DNA of 64,000 nt from Beijerinckiaceae bacterium (GTDB taxonomy: Bacteria; Pseudomonadota; Alphaproteobacteria; Rhizobiales; Beijerinckiaceae): assembly GCA_024304885.1 (NCBI GenBank), contig JALJOM010000003.1, positions 1,026,110-1,090,109 of the forward strand, given 5' to 3'. Positions 63,497-64,000 of this stretch are shown piece by piece. Below the pieces are notes generated by a model. The model was not told where the DNA came from. It did not search any database and worked only from the letters and a program-made list of their open reading frames with translations. Position numbers and translations under genes: made by a program. How positions within the stretch are numbered: position 1 is the first letter of the stretch; each line of letters opens with the position of its first letter.

Positions 63497-64000
63497 ATGA
63501 TTGCGGCTTCGAATGGAAGTGCCGAGATACTCACCGCAATCTATGATGCCGTTCTGGATCCATCGCGTTGGGATGAAGTCGTCGGGCGTATCGTCGCGGC
63601 CACGAATTCGGTGAGCGGCAGTATCGCGATCAGGCGGTCGGGGTCTATTCATCTGTCGGCCATACACAATATGGACCCCTTCTATCTCGATCTTTATGCG
63701 AAGAATTTTTATAATAGGAACCCACTCGACACCCTCAAGGACTCGCTGAGTCCTGGCCAGATAAGATCATATACCAAGGTCACCCAAAGCAGGACGTTCA
63801 AGAGCTCTGCCTATTTCAACGAATTCATTCACCCGCAGGGCTGGGGTGACGGTGTCATCTCCTGCCTCGCGCGTGGACAGACGGCTTCAGGCTATTTCGG
63901 GATCATCCGATCGCCCGACCGGATGTTGGTCGAACCCGCGGAATGGAATCTCCTCGAGACGGTCGTCCCGCATTTGCAGCGTGCCGTGGAGGTCCAACGC
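63497..64000 (+). CDS. LuxR-family regulator, N-terminal sensor part; 3' end outside window
   Basis: Open from ATG 63497 (GGGAGG 5 bases upstream) to the right edge, 168 codons. The start (ILTAIYDAVLDPSRWDEVVGRIV) and later YFNEFIHPQGW and WNLLETVVPHLQRAVEV are typical of the ligand-sensing half of LuxR-type regulators that lack an acyl-homoserine lactone domain; the helix-turn-helix would follow outside. Codon use is visibly AT-richer than in neighbours (for example KNFYNR encoded by AAGAATTTTTATAATAGG), suggesting acquisition. Confidence 0.75.
   Translation, partial: MIAASNGSAEILTAIYDAVLDPSRWDEVVGRIVAATNSVSGSIAIRRSGSIHLSAIHNMDPFYLDLYAKNFYNRNPLDTLKDSLSPGQIRSYTKVTQSRTFKSSAYFNEFIHPQGWGDGVISCLARGQTASGYFGIIRSPDRMLVEPAEWNLLETVVPHLQRAVEVQR

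Noticed and set aside
1-64000. tRNA genes, rRNA genes and CRISPR arrays
   Set aside because: None recognised on reading either strand; regular spaced repeats are limited to the 18-base petA repeat.

Overview
The window is a GC-rich chromosomal segment of an alphaproteobacterium, most likely of the order Hyphomicrobiales (Rhizobiales). The evidence is a Ros/MucR regulator, an IalB-family protein, a fused full-length cytochrome b in a petABC operon, DUF779 and PCu(A)C-like proteins, and several families of short intergenic repeats of the kind seen in Beijerinckiaceae/Methylocystaceae-type genomes. The genus cannot be fixed from the sequence alone. Genes are dense, mostly in short operons with ATGA overlaps. 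No rRNA, tRNA or CRISPR array was seen.

0-15 kb: the end of an APS kinase (sulfate activation); an M35-type metallopeptidase; the molybdate ABC importer modABC (minus strand) with a ModE-like dyad upstream; a 3-oxoacid CoA-transferase pair; a methyltransferase; two tandem PCu(A)C-like periplasmic proteins that have lost the usual copper ligands; DUF779; an HExxH protein; an IalB protein; a decayed brnTA toxin-antitoxin module; an oligopeptide-binding protein; and a MucR variant lacking zinc ligands. 15-21 kb: a TetR gene divergent from a four-gene HlyD/ABC export operon, the same layout as E. coli cecR-ybhGFSR. 21-29 kb: central metabolism and repair (GFA enzyme, SABATH-like methyltransferase, PEP synthase, oligopeptidase B, MsrB, phosphate acyltransferase).

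28.7-31.5 kb holds the most unusual locus: a translationally coupled pair made of a TIR-domain protein and a STAND-type NTPase that ends in two membrane helices instead of the usual WD40 sensor. Its 3' end is AT-rich. It looks like an acquired, possibly anti-phage, signalling module.

32-57 kb is a metal-ion region. It contains an outer-membrane factor, an HME-type RND pump and its adaptor, and a divergent response regulator/histidine kinase with a candidate direct-repeat operator. These are followed by CorA, a PEEFP-type P-type ATPase, a DUF5132 and an HMA2 protein, an HMA2-domain P-type ATPase coupled to a S-adenosylmethionine synthetase, a minimal MgtE-like transporter, and the Cu+ exporter CopA. 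S-adenosylhomocysteinase lies in the same stretch behind a candidate operator, so SAM synthesis and recycling genes sit among the ion pumps. 57-64 kb returns to housekeeping: trmL, petABC (cytochrome bc1), an IS630 transposase remnant, ilvD and the start of a LuxR-type regulator that runs off the end.
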